Origin: Hartmannibacter diazotrophicus
Lineage (GTDB): Bacteria; Pseudomonadota; Alphaproteobacteria; Rhizobiales; Pleomorphomonadaceae
Reading direction: 5' to 3'
Assembly (NCBI RefSeq): GCF_900231165.1
Contig: NZ_LT960614.1
Coordinates: 1,300,550 to 1,364,549, forward strand
DNA: 64,000 nucleotides
Shown here: positions 1 to 9,540 of the stretch, in pieces
Position numbering within the stretch: the stretch's first letter is position 1
Layout: each line of letters begins with the position of its first letter
Notes under the pieces: generated by a model
The model's input: the letters and a program-made list of their open reading frames with translations, nothing else
Database searches by the model: none
Told to the model about the DNA's origin: nothing
Position numbers and translations under genes: made by a program

Positions 1-1059
1 GCCTGCCTCACGGCTGCCCTTGCATTGATGGTTTTCGCCTTTGGCGAAGGCACCGGCCTTCGCGCCAGATTGGGCAAGGCAGCGCTGCAGATCGCCATTT
101 TCGCGGCCGGCGTCGGGCTCGTCTTCTTTCCGGCCCTGATTGTCCTCCTGAAGGCGGCCGGCGTGCAGGACGTTGTCTTCAACCTCATTACGGCGCCGAG
201 CGCCATCTATCCCGCGGCGCGCGGCCTTCCATGGCCGTTCCCCTGGGATTCGGCCGTCTATATTCCGCTGCTGGGGATCCCGATCCTGGCGGCGATCGGC
301 CTCGGACTGGCCCAGCATTCCGAAACGTCGGAACAAAGCTTTGCCGACCGAATGCTGATCACCTTGTCCCTTGCCGCCGTTGTCTTCATGGCCAAGGGAG
401 CCGTGCGCGTCGAGAGCCTGCACATGGCGCCGGCTCTCGTCTTCGCCTTCCTGGCGCTCTTCACCTATCGCGGTGCCTACTGGCGCGAGAATCGCCGTGC
501 TCTCGTCATGACGGTTCTGGTCATCGGCGGCATTTCCTATTCCGCCCTTTATGCCGCGACGGGTTTTCGCAACTCCGCCAGCAATGTCATGAAGATCGCC
601 CGGGCGGAGCATCCTTTCCAGGCGCTGGATTGCCTGACCAGGATCGGCGAGGATCGTGTCGCGTGCCTGGAAATTCCGGCGCGCTACCAGCAGGCGGTGG
701 CGTTCATCAAGGAAAACACGACCCAGGATGACCTGATCTACGTGGGGCCGAAGCACCACGACAAGGTCTTCGCCAACTATCTCGCGTTCTATTTCTTTGC
801 CGACCGCAGGTCGCCGACGAAATGGGAGGAGACTCACCCCGGAATCCAGACGTCGCCGGAAGTCCAGATGGCGATGATCATCGATTTCACGGCGCGTCCC
901 CCCAAATACATCCTGCTCGATGCCGCCTGGGGAGACATTCACGAACCGAACCAGTCATCCAGGAGCTCGGGGGTGTTCGCGCTCGATAACTTCATTCGCG
1001 ACCACTACCGCAAGGTCACAAGCTACGGCAGCCTGGACGTCTGGGCCGAGAACAGCTGA
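1..1059 (+). CDS. Membrane glycosyltransferase-like protein, C-terminal part (5' end outside window)
   Basis: The reading frame is open to the left edge of the window, so the N-terminus is missing; the TTG/ATG at 25-30 is probably internal. The visible part has several hydrophobic segments in its first ~190 residues, then a soluble tail. The tail pattern (IKENTTQDDLIYVG, then a YFFADRRSPT-like stretch, a PGIQT turn and a PPKYILLD strand) resembles the C-terminus of GT39/ArnT-like membrane glycosyltransferases that use polyprenyl-linked sugars. The family is inferred from overall pattern only; the catalytic N-terminal loop is not visible. It is convergent with dxs and followed by a good intrinsic terminator. 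Confidence 0.6.
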   Translation, partial: ACLTAALALMVFAFGEGTGLRARLGKAALQIAIFAAGVGLVFFPALIVLLKAAGVQDVVFNLITAPSAIYPAARGLPWPFPWDSAVYIPLLGIPILAAIGLGLAQHSETSEQSFADRMLITLSLAAVVFMAKGAVRVESLHMAPALVFAFLALFTYRGAYWRENRRALVMTVLVIGGISYSALYAATGFRNSASNVMKIARAEHPFQALDCLTRIGEDRVACLEIPARYQQAVAFIKENTTQDDLIYVGPKHHDKVFANYLAFYFFADRRSPTKWEETHPGIQTSPEVQMAMIIDFTARPPKYILLDAAWGDIHEPNQSSRSSGVFALDNFIRDHYRKVTSYGSLDVWAENS

Positions 1060-1068
1060 GCCGAAGCA

Positions 1069-1096
1069 GTGCCCGCAGGAGCGGGCACCGGCTTTT
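1069..1096 (+). terminator. Intrinsic terminator of the first gene
   Basis: A perfect 8-bp stem GTGCCCGC/GCGGGCAC with an AGGA loop lies 10 nt after the stop codon, followed closely by CGGCTTTT. Confidence 0.75.
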
Positions 1097-1163
1097 GCGC
1101 CGGGATCGGGATCGGAGCAGGGGATCGGCGTGATGCCGGGAACGACGCAAATCGTCCCGGCTG

Positions 1164-3083
1164 TTACTCGCCTGCCTTCACGGGGACGACCGGAACTTCC
1201 GAGCCGAGCGACGAGAAGACGGCCTTCACGATGCCTTCGGCGTCGAGGCCTGCGGCCGCATAGAGCGCGTCCGGCTTGCCGTGGTCCAGATAGAGGTCCG
1301 GCAGGTGCAGGGTGCGGATCTTGAGGCCGCGGTCGAGCAGGCCTTCTTCGGCGAGCAACCCCAGCACATGGCTGCCGAAGCCGCCGATCGAGCCTTCCTC
1401 GATGGTGATCAGCACGTCGTGGCTGGACGCGAGGCGGATGACGAGGTCGCGGTCGAGCGGCTTGGCGAAGCGCGCGTCCGCCACCGTGGTCGAAAGACCG
1501 AAGGTCTCCAGTTCCTCGGCGGCTTTCAGGGATTCGGCAAGGCGCGTCCCCAGCGACAGGATCGCGACGCGGCTGCCTTCGCGCAAGATGCGGCCCTTGC
1601 CGATCTCCAGAACCTCGCCCTTCTCGGGCAGCTCAACGCCGACACCTTCGCCGCGCGGATAGCGGAAGGCGATCGGGCCGGCATCATGGGCGGTGGCCGT
1701 CGCCACCATGTGGACAAGTTCGGCCTCGTCGCTTGCGGCCATCACCACCATGTTCGGCAGGCAGGCGAGATAGGCGATGTCGAAGGCGCCCGCGTGCGTC
1801 GGTCCGTCGGCGCCGACGAGCCCGGCCCGGTCGATCGGGAAGCGCACGGGCAGGTTCTGGATCGCGACGTCGTGGACGACCTGGTCGTAACCGCGCTGCA
1901 AAAAGGTGGAATAGAGGGCGCAGAAGGGCCGGTAGCCTTCGGCGGCGAGCCCGGCGGCGAAGGTCACCGCATGCTGTTCGGCAATGCCGACGTCGAAGCA
2001 GCGCCGGGGAAAGGCCTGCGCGAAAAGATCGAGCCCGGTGCCGTCCGGCATCGCGGCGGTGATGGCGACCACCTTTTCGTCGATCTCGGCCTCGCGGACG
2101 AGCGCCTTGGCGAAGACCGAGGTGTAGGAGGGGGCGTTGGATTTCGGCTTGGACTGCTCGCCGGTCACCACGTCGAACCGGGCGACGCCGTGATACTTGT
2201 CGTCGGAGGCTTCCGCCGGCGCATAGCCCTTGCCCTTCTGGGTCACGACGTGGACGAGGATCGGTCCCTCACCGTCGTCGCGCACATTGCGCAGGACGGG
2301 CAGCATGTGCTCCAGGTTATGGCCGTCGATCGGGCCGACGTAGAAGAAGCCGAGCTCCTCGAACAGCGTGCCTCCGGTCCAGAAACCGCGCGCGAACTCC
2401 TCCGCCCGCGCGGCCTTGTCCTTCCAGAAGCGGGGCAGGCGGAAGGCGAGCTGCTTGGCGGTCTCGCGCAGGGTCCGGTAGGTGCGTCCCGAAACCAGCC
2501 TTGCCAGATAGGCGCTCATCGCGCCCGTCGGCGGGGCGATCGACATGTCGTTGTCGTTGAGGACGACGATCAGGCGGCTGTCCATGGCGCCGGCGTTGTT
2601 CATGGCCTCGTAGACCATGCCGGCGCTCATGGCTCCGTCGCCGATGACGCAGACGACGTTGCGCTTCTCTCGGGAAAGATCCCGCGCGACCGCCATGCCG
2701 AGGCCGGCCGAAATCGACGTCGACGAATGGCCCGTGCCGAAGGCGTCGTATTCGCTCTCGGCGCGCTTGGTAAAGCCGGAAAGGCCGCCCGGCTGGCGAA
2801 GCGTGCGGATGCGCTCCCGCCGGCCGGTGAGAATCTTGTGCGGATAGGCCTGATGGCCGACATCCCAGATCAGCCGGTCGTGCGGCGTATCGAAGACCGC
2901 GTGGAGCGCGACCGTGAGTTCGACCACACCGAGCCCGGCGCCGAGATGTCCGCCCGTCACAGACACGGCGTCAATGGTCTCCTTGCGCAATTCATGGGCA
3001 AGCTGGACCAGCTCGGTATCGCTGAGGGACTTCAGGTCCGCCGGCGAAGCAATCGTGTCGAGAAGGGGCGTTTGGGGGCGCAT
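1164..3083 (-). CDS. dxs: 1-deoxy-D-xylulose-5-phosphate synthase
   Basis: First enzyme of the MEP isoprenoid pathway; it condenses pyruvate and glyceraldehyde 3-phosphate using thiamine diphosphate. The 639 residues show the transketolase-type order: N-terminal ThDP domain with the GDGAMSAG motif (about residue 155), pyrimidine-binding middle domain ([12 protein letters not shown]), and C-terminal domain (EEGSIGGFG). The start is placed at MRPQTPLLD because family conservation begins there; 25 upstream in-frame codons are probably untranslated. It lies 116 nt downstream of xseB on the same strand. A later MEP gene, ispH, is at 51.9 kb in this window. Confidence 0.96.
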   Translation of the reverse strand: MRPQTPLLDTIASPADLKSLSDTELVQLAHELRKETIDAVSVTGGHLGAGLGVVELTVALHAVFDTPHDRLIWDVGHQAYPHKILTGRRERIRTLRQPGGLSGFTKRAESEYDAFGTGHSSTSISAGLGMAVARDLSREKRNVVCVIGDGAMSAGMVYEAMNNAGAMDSRLIVVLNDNDMSIAPPTGAMSAYLARLVSGRTYRTLRETAKQLAFRLPRFWKDKAARAEEFARGFWTGGTLFEELGFFYVGPIDGHNLEHMLPVLRNVRDDGEGPILVHVVTQKGKGYAPAEASDDKYHGVARFDVVTGEQSKPKSNAPSYTSVFAKALVREAEIDEKVVAITAAMPDGTGLDLFAQAFPRRCFDVGIAEQHAVTFAAGLAAEGYRPFCALYSTFLQRGYDQVVHDVAIQNLPVRFPIDRAGLVGADGPTHAGAFDIAYLACLPNMVVMAASDEAELVHMVATATAHDAGPIAFRYPRGEGVGVELPEKGEVLEIGKGRILREGSRVAILSLGTRLAESLKAAEELETFGLSTTVADARFAKPLDRDLVIRLASSHDVLITIEEGSIGGFGSHVLGLLAEEGLLDRGLKIRTLHLPDLYLDHGKPDALYAAAGLDAEGIVKAVFSSLGSEVPVVPVKAGE

Positions 3084-3199
3084 TCTGTCCTGCAGTCGTC
3101 CTGTCTGTCCTTGCCGCCCAAGTCGTCCGGCTTCGGGGCTGATGAAGTCCTGAAACAAATGCGATACAGGATGCTTCGACTTGCTTCAATCAGGCAATG

Positions 3200-3445
3200 T
3201 CATTCGACGTCAAGAGGTTCCACACCCTCTGCGGAACCATCCTGTCCGATGCGGATTTTCTCGACCTTGGCCTCGGCGGCCTTCAAGAGCTTGTCGCAGT
3301 GGGTGCGCAGTGCATCGCCGCGCTCGTAGATCGTGATGGATTCTTCAAGGGCGACGCTGCCCTGTTCCAGGCGGCTCACAATACCTTCGAGTTCCTTCAG
3401 GGCCGCTTCGAAGGGGAGCGCGGCAATATCATTGTCATTGGCCAA
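3200..3445 (-). CDS. xseB: Exodeoxyribonuclease VII small subunit
   Basis: Small subunit that binds XseA to form exonuclease VII, which degrades single-stranded DNA. The 81-residue acidic, helical protein has the family signature F-E-A-A-L-K-E-L-E-x-I-V-x-x-L-E-x-G near the N-terminus, followed by L-E-E-S-I. The start codon is TTG, with a GAGGAT-like ribosome site upstream. It sits between the HDAC-like gene and dxs, an order common in Rhizobiales. Confidence 0.93.
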   Translation of the reverse strand: MANDNDIAALPFEAALKELEGIVSRLEQGSVALEESITIYERGDALRTHCDKLLKAAEAKVEKIRIGQDGSAEGVEPLDVE

Positions 3446-3631
3446 GTCAACACATCCTCAGGCAAGGTCATCCCGATTTTTACCTAGGGTCACCTGACCT
3501 AGAAGTGACGCCAAAGGGCCGGCAGGGCAACCCCGCAACGTCGGAAAGACGACGGGGAATTGCAGCCCATGGTGAACGTCGCTCCGCCGCCGCTGCCGGC
3601 TTCCGATCGCCGCCTCGCGGATCGAGCAGGC

Positions 3632-4558
3632 CTATTCTCCCATGAGAGCTCTCACGTGATGAGTCACAGATTTTGACAACCCCGTGAGGTCATAGCCTCC
3701 TTCGAGCATGGAAACGAGCCGGCCCTTGGCGTAGCCGTCGGCCTTTTCCATCAGCTTCCGGGTGATCCACCCATAATCCTGTTCGACGAGTTGCAGGCTC
3801 GCCAGCGGATCGCGGTGATGGGCGTCGAAACCGGCGGAAATAAGGATGATGTCCGGCCGGAAATTGTCGATGGACGGCAGGATCACCGTTTCCATCGCCT
3901 CGCGGAAGGCGTCCGACCCGTCGCCCGGCGAGAGCGGCGCGTTGAAGATGTTGCCGACGCCGCGCTCGCGCGCCGCGCCGGTGCCCGGGAACAGCGGCAT
4001 CTGATGCGTCGAGGCATAAAGCACGTTCGGGTCGGACCAGAAGATATCCTGGGTGCCATTGCCGTGGTGGACGTCGAAATCGACGATGGCGACGCGTTCG
4101 AGGCCGTGGACCGCCTGGGCGTGGCGGGCGGCGACGGCAACGTGGTTGAAGAAGCAGAAGCCCATGGCGGTCGCCACTTCCGCATGGTGTCCCGGCGGGC
4201 GGTGGGCGCAGAAGGCGTTGTCGACCTTACCGGCCATCACCTCGTCGATCGCATGACAGGCGGCGCCAGAGGCGCGCATGCCGGCCTCCCAGCTTCCCTT
4301 GGACAGCACGGTGTCGCCATCGATGCCGACGAGACCCTCGGAGGGAACCGCCTCGCGTATCGCCTCGACATAGGCATCCGGATGGGCACGCTCGATCTGC
4401 GCGACCTCGGCCATCGGCGACTGTTCGCGGATCAGATGCTGGAACTCCTCCGCCTCCATCGCCTGCTCGACCGCGCGCATGCGATCCGGCCGCTCGGGGT
4501 GGCCCGCCGGCGTCTGATGGTCGAGAAAGGCCGAGTGGTGGAGGTAGAGTGTGCGCAA
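3632..4558 (-). CDS. HDAC-like deacetylase family protein
   Basis: Zn-dependent amidohydrolase of the arginase/histone deacetylase superfamily (308 aa). The catalytic elements are visible: HRPPGHHAE (His124-His125 pair), DFDVHHGNG (Asp/His metal ligands, residues ~160-167) and ISAGFDAH with the third metal Asp near residue 246. Bacterial members deacetylate acetylpolyamines, acetoin-related substrates or proteins; the substrate here cannot be told. The start is TTG (MRTLYLHHSAF), where family similarity begins. It precedes xseB and dxs on the same strand. Confidence 0.9.
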   Translation of the reverse strand: MRTLYLHHSAFLDHQTPAGHPERPDRMRAVEQAMEAEEFQHLIREQSPMAEVAQIERAHPDAYVEAIREAVPSEGLVGIDGDTVLSKGSWEAGMRASGAACHAIDEVMAGKVDNAFCAHRPPGHHAEVATAMGFCFFNHVAVAARHAQAVHGLERVAIVDFDVHHGNGTQDIFWSDPNVLYASTHQMPLFPGTGAARERGVGNIFNAPLSPGDGSDAFREAMETVILPSIDNFRPDIILISAGFDAHHRDPLASLQLVEQDYGWITRKLMEKADGYAKGRLVSMLEGGYDLTGLSKSVTHHVRALMGE

Positions 4559-4693
4559 GATCCCGCTCCCATGCCGCTTTATCGTTCTGAGTTTTTGATT
4601 ATGCCAATGTCGGGACGGACCCGTGCCCTGTCAATCGCACTTCTCAGTACAACAGCTTTCATCCCGTGGACGGATCGGCTCCGAGAGCAACGC

Positions 4694-5689
4694 TCATGAC
4701 CTTGGCGCTGCCGCGCGGGCAAGACGATCGTTGATCGCCTCGCCGAGACCTTCCTGTGGAATCGGCGCCACGGCAATGGCTGCGATGCCGGGCCGGTCGA
4801 GCCGCCGCAGCGCGGCAAAGAGGTTGGCTGCCGCCTCGGCCGGATCGCCGCGCTCGCTCAGGGATTCGAACGCGGCCGCCTGGCTGCCGATCTCGCTGGC
4901 AACCGGTCCGAAACCGAGATAGGCCTCATCGGCGCGAACGTCGTCGGCGTTGAGCCGGACCCGTGCCTTTGGCGCGTAATGCGAGGTGAGAAGGCCAGGC
5001 GAGATCGGCGCCGCATCGTCGACGACCGGTTGATCGGCGATGATCGGCCGGCCGGCGATGGCCTCCAGGTCTCCGCGCGACACGCCGCCATGGCGCAGCA
5101 GCCGGACGTCATCGCCAGTCACGGCGACGATGGTGCTTTCAACACCGATTCGCGTGGAGCCGCCGTCGAGGACCGCGGCGATGCGGCCGTCGAGATCGGC
5201 CATCACATGGGCGGCCGTCGTCGGGCTGACGCGGCCGGACCGGTTAGCGCTCGGAGCCGCGATGGCAAGGCCGGAGGTCTCGATCAGACGGCGGGCGAGG
5301 GGATGCGCCGGCACGCGCAACGCAATGGTGTCGAGCCCGGCGGTGACAAGGCTAGAAATGCCGGCGGTGTCCTTGAGGGGGAGGACAAGCGTCAGCGCTC
5401 CCGGCCAGAAGGCCTCGGCGAACCGGCGCGACAGGGGATCGAATGTCGCGATCTCCTCGGCGGCCTCAAGCGAGGCGACATGGACGATCAGCGGATTGAA
5501 GGACGGCCGGCCCTTGGCCTCGTAGATTCGCGCCACCGCCTTGCCATCGCGTGCATTGGCTCCAAGACCGTAGACCGTCTCGGTCGGAAAGGCGGCGACC
5601 TCGCCGGCCTTCAGCAACGCCGCGACGCGCTCGACGGAACCAACGTCTTCGGCATCGATCAGCAGTGTTGTTTTCGGCGAAGAGGACAC
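4694..5689 (-). CDS. sua5: L-threonylcarbamoyladenylate synthase (Sua5 type)
   Basis: Makes threonylcarbamoyl-AMP from threonine, bicarbonate and ATP for the t6A37 tRNA modification. The YrdC-type domain fills residues ~10-200 with FPTETVYGLGANA and the KGRPSFNPL motif that binds ATP; ANRSGRVSPT follows. A C-terminal Sua5 domain (~210-331) makes it the long form rather than the short TsaC form. The start is GTG (MSSSPKTTLL). It is transcribed away from the DnaJ-like gene's stop with an 80-nt gap. Confidence 0.93.
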   Translation of the reverse strand: MSSSPKTTLLIDAEDVGSVERVAALLKAGEVAAFPTETVYGLGANARDGKAVARIYEAKGRPSFNPLIVHVASLEAAEEIATFDPLSRRFAEAFWPGALTLVLPLKDTAGISSLVTAGLDTIALRVPAHPLARRLIETSGLAIAAPSANRSGRVSPTTAAHVMADLDGRIAAVLDGGSTRIGVESTIVAVTGDDVRLLRHGGVSRGDLEAIAGRPIIADQPVVDDAAPISPGLLTSHYAPKARVRLNADDVRADEAYLGFGPVASEIGSQAAAFESLSERGDPAEAAANLFAALRRLDRPGIAAIAVAPIPQEGLGEAINDRLARAAAPRS

Positions 5690-5769
5690 GGGCGCGCAAT
5701 CCTGGCGAACGGCGGATCTTTGCGGCAGGGGGGGGCGGCGGCGGATCAGAGCCGTCCGCCGCCGACCTC

Positions 5770-6762
5770 TCAGCCGAACTCCGGCCCGCGCGGGGTGTAG
5801 GGTTTCATCTCCCGCCAGCGGGTCATGAGCTGCTCCAGACCGCCGTCGGTGCCGTCTGGCAGGACGATGCGCGGCGTGACGATCAGGTCGCCGCGTCCGC
5901 CCTCGCGGGTCGGCAGGCCCCTGGCGCGCACGCGCAGGGACTTTCCGCCGGTCGTGCCGGGCGGGATCGTCAGTTCGACCGAGCCCTCCAGCGTCGGCAC
6001 GCGCACCTTGCCGCCAAGGACCGCCTCGTCGAGGCTGAGCGGCAGGTCGAGCTTCAGGTTGTGTCCTTCGGGGCGGAAGAGGGGGTGGATGTCGTAGACG
6101 AGAACGACGATCGCATCGCCCGCGACGGTGCCCTGCGCACCCTGGCCCTTGAGCCGGATCGGCTGTCCGGGCTCGAAGCCCGGCGGAATCTTGACGTCGA
6201 GCGTCTTGCCCGAGGGCAGCGTCACGCGAACCTTGCCGGACCCGACGATGTCTTCCAGCTTCACCTTGGCCGTGGTCACCGTGTCGCTTCCCTTTGCCGT
6301 TGTCGCGCCGGCACCCGTCTGAGTGAAGACATCTTCGAAGGACGCTCCGCCGCCAGCGCCGCCGAAACGGCTGCTTGACGCCCGCCCCGCGCCGCGTCCG
6401 CCGCGGCCAAACCCGGAAAAGGCATCGCCGAAGATATCGTTGAGGATATCCTCCGTGTTGCGCCCGCCGAAGCCGCCGCCACCGGCGCGTCGCCCGGCGC
6501 CGCCTGCACCGGTGAAACCCTCGAAGCCGGTAAAGCGCGGCTTGCCGTCCGGGCCGATTTCGCCGGCGTCGAACTTCTTGCGTTTTTCCGGCTCGCCGAG
6601 AATCTCGTAGGCCGAATTGATCTCTGAAAACAGTTCCTGCGCCTTCGGGTCGTTGGCGTTGGCATCCGGATGATAAGCCTTTGCCAGCTTTCGGAACGCC
6701 TTCTTGATTTCGCCCTCGTTCGCCGAGCGCGAAACGCCGAGGACGTCATAGGGATCGCGCAT
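5770..6762 (-). CDS. DnaJ-like co-chaperone (CbpA type, no zinc finger)
   Basis: Hsp40 co-chaperone predicted to stimulate DnaK ATPase activity. The J domain occupies residues 1-70 with the diagnostic HPD tripeptide (KAYHPDANAND); a Gly/Phe-rich linker follows (~75-150) and then the DnaJ C-terminal substrate-binding barrels (~165-315). There is no CXXCXGXG cysteine-rich region, so it is CbpA-like rather than true DnaJ. The start is set at MRDPYDVLGVSR, the universal J-domain beginning, not at upstream in-frame codons. It is divergent from pdxH, an arrangement frequent in Rhizobiales. Confidence 0.93.
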   Translation of the reverse strand: MRDPYDVLGVSRSANEGEIKKAFRKLAKAYHPDANANDPKAQELFSEINSAYEILGEPEKRKKFDAGEIGPDGKPRFTGFEGFTGAGGAGRRAGGGGFGGRNTEDILNDIFGDAFSGFGRGGRGAGRASSSRFGGAGGGASFEDVFTQTGAGATTAKGSDTVTTAKVKLEDIVGSGKVRVTLPSGKTLDVKIPPGFEPGQPIRLKGQGAQGTVAGDAIVVLVYDIHPLFRPEGHNLKLDLPLSLDEAVLGGKVRVPTLEGSVELTIPPGTTGGKSLRVRARGLPTREGGRGDLIVTPRIVLPDGTDGGLEQLMTRWREMKPYTPRGPEFG

Positions 6763-6919
6763 CTTCACCCCTTCGAAAACCAGATATCGGGAAAGCTTGC
6801 CTTGTCGGCCACGTGGCCGCAAGTCAGTGTGTTGACTGGCATATGGGAAGTCATAGGAATAAAATCCAGACCTGCCACCTTTGCCGGCAAGGCAGAAATT
6901 CTCCGCCCCGCCTGACGCA

Positions 6920-7027
6920 TGACGCGTTCGAGCGGGTGCGCTTGAACGAGACCGTCATGCTCCAAAGTCATCAGCCTCGAGCGGCGTGAATGGCGCGTAT
7001 TTGAATCCACATGACCGCACGCCGCTC
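6920..7027. repeat. Dispersed intergenic repeat, copy 1
   Basis: This ~108-bp stretch is clearly related to 45737-45842. Its 49-bp core (6979-7027) is bounded by the inverted termini GAGCGGCGTG and CACGCCGCTC and contains the shared string GAATCCACATGACCG. The upstream part shares GCGTTC-AGCG and TGAACGAGA blocks with copy 2. It lies in the 395-nt region between the DnaJ-like gene and pdxH, which otherwise holds the 12-bp palindrome GGCCACGTGGCC at 6807-6818 and a TTGACT box at 6831. Confidence 0.75.
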
Positions 7028-7157
7028 CAGTGTACACCCGAATGCCTTCGCCGTTCCCAATTGATGTGACGGGCTCTATATCAATGCTGGCGCCGCGTAT
7101 AAAGAGCCGCGTGACCTTTGCTTGATCCGAAAATGCCAGACGAATGGAAGGCCTGAG

Positions 7158-7784
7158 ATGGACGAAGCCGGCAAGCCGCTTCCCGAGGATGATTTCACCA
7201 AGGCTGACGAGCCCCTGCGCCTGTTCGGCAGCTGGCTGAAGGAGGCCGAGGCAAGCGAGCCGAACGATCCCAATGCCATGGCGGTGGCGACTGTCGATGC
7301 CGACGGCCTGCCGCACGTGCGCATGGTGCTGCTCAAGGACTTCGACAAGGACGGCTTTGTCTTCTACACCAACTTCGGCAGCCAGAAGGGCCAGGAAATC
7401 CTGGCCAACCCCAAGGCCGCGCTGCTCTTTCACTGGAAGTCGCTGCGCCGCCAGGTTCGCATTCGCGGTCCGGTCGAGGTGGTGAGCGATGCCGAGGCCG
7501 ACGCCTATTTTGCCTCGCGCCATAGGGGGAGCCGCATCGGCGCCTGGGCGTCGAAGCAGTCGAAGCCGCTGGAAAGCCGCTTCGCTCTGGAAAAGGCGGT
7601 CGCCGAGTTCACGCTGAAATTCGGCGTCAGCGAGGTGCCCCGTCCCGAATGGTGGTCGGGGTTTCGCGTGCGGCCTGTCTCTTTCGAGTTCTGGCAGAAC
7701 GGCCTCTTCCGCCTGCATGACCGCATCGTCTTTGCACGGGATGCCGAAGGCGAGCCATGGTCGAAGACCCGGCTCTATCCGTGA
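7158..7784 (+). CDS. pdxH: Pyridoxamine 5'-phosphate oxidase
   Basis: FMN-dependent oxidase that makes pyridoxal 5'-phosphate from PNP or PMP. The 208 residues have the split-barrel family markers: an [11 protein letters not shown] strand, [26 protein letters not shown], and the C-terminal [16 protein letters not shown] with a closing RLYP. The start is MDEAGKPLP because GGAAGG lies 8 nt upstream. Its product is used by PLP enzymes in this window, such as GcvP and the class III aminotransferase. Confidence 0.96.
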   Translation: MDEAGKPLPEDDFTKADEPLRLFGSWLKEAEASEPNDPNAMAVATVDADGLPHVRMVLLKDFDKDGFVFYTNFGSQKGQEILANPKAALLFHWKSLRRQVRIRGPVEVVSDAEADAYFASRHRGSRIGAWASKQSKPLESRFALEKAVAEFTLKFGVSEVPRPEWWSGFRVRPVSFEFWQNGLFRLHDRIVFARDAEGEPWSKTRLYP

Positions 7785-7790
7785 GGGGCA

Positions 7791-8756
7791 TCAGAGCCAT
7801 TTCCGCCATCGAAACAGCACGAAGGTGCCGACGGCCGACAGCAGCATGAGGCCGAGGGCCATCGGATAGCCGTAGGCCCAGTCGAGTTCGGGCATGAGGC
7901 GGAAATTCATGCCGTAGATCGACGCGATCAGTGTCGGTGGCATGAAGACGACGGCAAGAACGGAAAAGATCTTGATCGTCGCGTTCTGCTCGATGCTGAC
8001 GAATCCTAGTGTCGCGTCGAGCAGGAAGGTCACGCGGTCTTCGAGGCCCCGTGCGTGTTCCGCCAGTGCCTGCGCATCGCGCGCCAGCGTCTTCAGCCGC
8101 GCCTTGTCTGTCTTGGGAAAGCTGAGGGAGTCGGCCTTCTCGAGCAGGAACAGCAGCATCCGCGACAGGCTGGTGAGGCTTTCCTGGATATGGCCGATGC
8201 GCATGCCCTCCCGGCCGATCTGGCTGAGGATATCCTGATGCGCACGCCCGGCCACGCCACTTTCGAAGATGCGGCGGGCAAGTTTTTCGATCCGGGCGCC
8301 GGTCCGCTCCAGAACGTCGGCGATCCGGTCGATCGCGACATCCAGAAGGAAGATCAGCGCGCCCCCGGCCGTCGTGACGCCGGCCCCCGGCTTGCCGACG
8401 CGCGAGCGGGCCATCGGCATCGTTCCCGGTTCGTCGTAGCGAACCGTGACGAGATGCCGGGGCGTCAGGATGAAGGTGACTTCCGTCGTGTCGGGGGAGG
8501 AGGACTCCGACCGGCAGAGCAAAAGGGCCGTGAGATAGAGCACGCCATCCTCGATGGAGAGGCGGCTCGAAGGCTCGATCTCCTCCATTTCCTCGCGGGT
8601 GATGAGGTCGGCGCCGATGAAGCGCGAAACGGCCGCATCCTCCTCACGGGTTGGATTTGAAAGATCGATCCAGACGATGTCGTCGTGAAGCCGGTCGTTG
8701 CCGCAGTCGGGCTCTCGCAGAAGGTGGCCGTTTCCGGGGCGGAAGAGATCGATCAT
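7791..8756 (-). CDS. corA: CorA-family divalent metal ion transporter
   Basis: Pentameric Mg2+/Co2+ channel of the inner membrane. The 321-aa protein has a soluble N-terminal funnel domain (~1-255) with long charged helices, then two C-terminal membrane segments. The selectivity motif Y-G-M-N is at residues 281-284, just after the first transmembrane helix (SVLAVVFMPPTLIASI), and the protein ends in the basic RWRKWL. The start is MIDLFRPGNG; the longer upstream frame is low-complexity and not coding. It is convergent with pdxH, 6 nt apart. Confidence 0.93.
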   Translation of the reverse strand: MIDLFRPGNGHLLREPDCGNDRLHDDIVWIDLSNPTREEDAAVSRFIGADLITREEMEEIEPSSRLSIEDGVLYLTALLLCRSESSSPDTTEVTFILTPRHLVTVRYDEPGTMPMARSRVGKPGAGVTTAGGALIFLLDVAIDRIADVLERTGARIEKLARRIFESGVAGRAHQDILSQIGREGMRIGHIQESLTSLSRMLLFLLEKADSLSFPKTDKARLKTLARDAQALAEHARGLEDRVTFLLDATLGFVSIEQNATIKIFSVLAVVFMPPTLIASIYGMNFRLMPELDWAYGYPMALGLMLLSAVGTFVLFRWRKWL

Positions 8757-9339
8757 GGAGGGCTCCGGCGAGGGGGTCTTGAGGCCTAAACGCCATTGAG
8801 ACCACTTTGTGCCGGAAGACAACCCACCACCTGATCCGGATGTCGGCAAGGCACCGGATGAGCGCCATGGTCCTGGGGCGGAAGAAGGGAAACGCGAAGG
8901 GCATTGCAGGGGGGAGGAACCGGACGCCCCTCGGAGGGAGGCGCGCACGGAGGTCGTGAAACCGGCCACACGCGACGGTCGCTCCGACCGGCATGAACCG
9001 TCACGATCATCGGGCCCGGCGAGATGATCCGCCGAACCGTGTCAGTGGGCATGGAAGTGCGGGGTGCAATGTCGGGGCGGATCGAAACCGCAAGGTCTCA
9101 TCGCGATCCGGCGGCGACGCCGCCGGACACCCCGTTCGGCGAAGCTTGGCTCCGCCGGAAACGTTCCATGAAGACCCGGCACGAAACGGGCTGTTCATCC
9201 GGCGGCAGGGCAAAAGCCCACCTTTGCCAAAACGACCCTCACGGTCGCGGCAGGAGTGACCCGTTAGATTGAATGTGCCCCTTCATCACGCCGGCCAAAT
9301 GCGCCGGGCGCTATTGCCCCGAGTGGGCCCCAGCCAATA
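8757..9339. other. Intergenic region without a convincing gene
   Basis: Several overlapping short frames exist here on both strands, but they are Arg/Pro/Ser-rich and typical of noncoding frames in high-G+C DNA. I see no tRNA or recognisable riboswitch. It carries the corA promoter region on the minus strand. Confidence 0.5.
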
Positions 9340-9540
9340 TCAGCCGTCGTCGCGATCTGCGAACTGGTCGGCGGTCATTGCCTTCGACTTCGGCTTCGTC
9401 GCCTTGGTCATCATGGCCGCCGAGTTCACTGCCTTGATTCCGATGGAGCGATACTGCTCACAAAGGTCGTGCTGCGATTGCTGCTGTTGCTGCGGATGTT
9501 CCTGGTTGTCCGCGGGAGACATGACCGAATTCACTTTCAT
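9340..9540 (-). CDS. Small glutamine-rich hypothetical protein
   Basis: This 66-codon frame has codon use like its neighbours (G/C third positions, AAG for Lys). It encodes a plausible soluble protein: a Gln-rich N-terminal part (HPQQQQQSQH), a middle segment CEQYRSIGIKAV that looks helical, and a Lys-rich tail ending in DQFADRDDG. There is no membrane segment or signal peptide. I do not recognise a family, although short alphaproteobacterial proteins with a YRSIGIKAV-like segment seem familiar. No strong ribosome site is seen, and the internal Met7 is an alternative start. Confidence 0.5.
   Translation of the reverse strand: MKVNSVMSPADNQEHPQQQQQSQHDLCEQYRSIGIKAVNSAAMMTKATKPKSKAMTADQFADRDDG

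Noticed and set aside
1281-3329. Long open frame of 682 codons opposite dxs
   Set aside because: It is an antisense shadow of dxs with low-complexity Gly/Arg/Asp composition and no recognisable motif.
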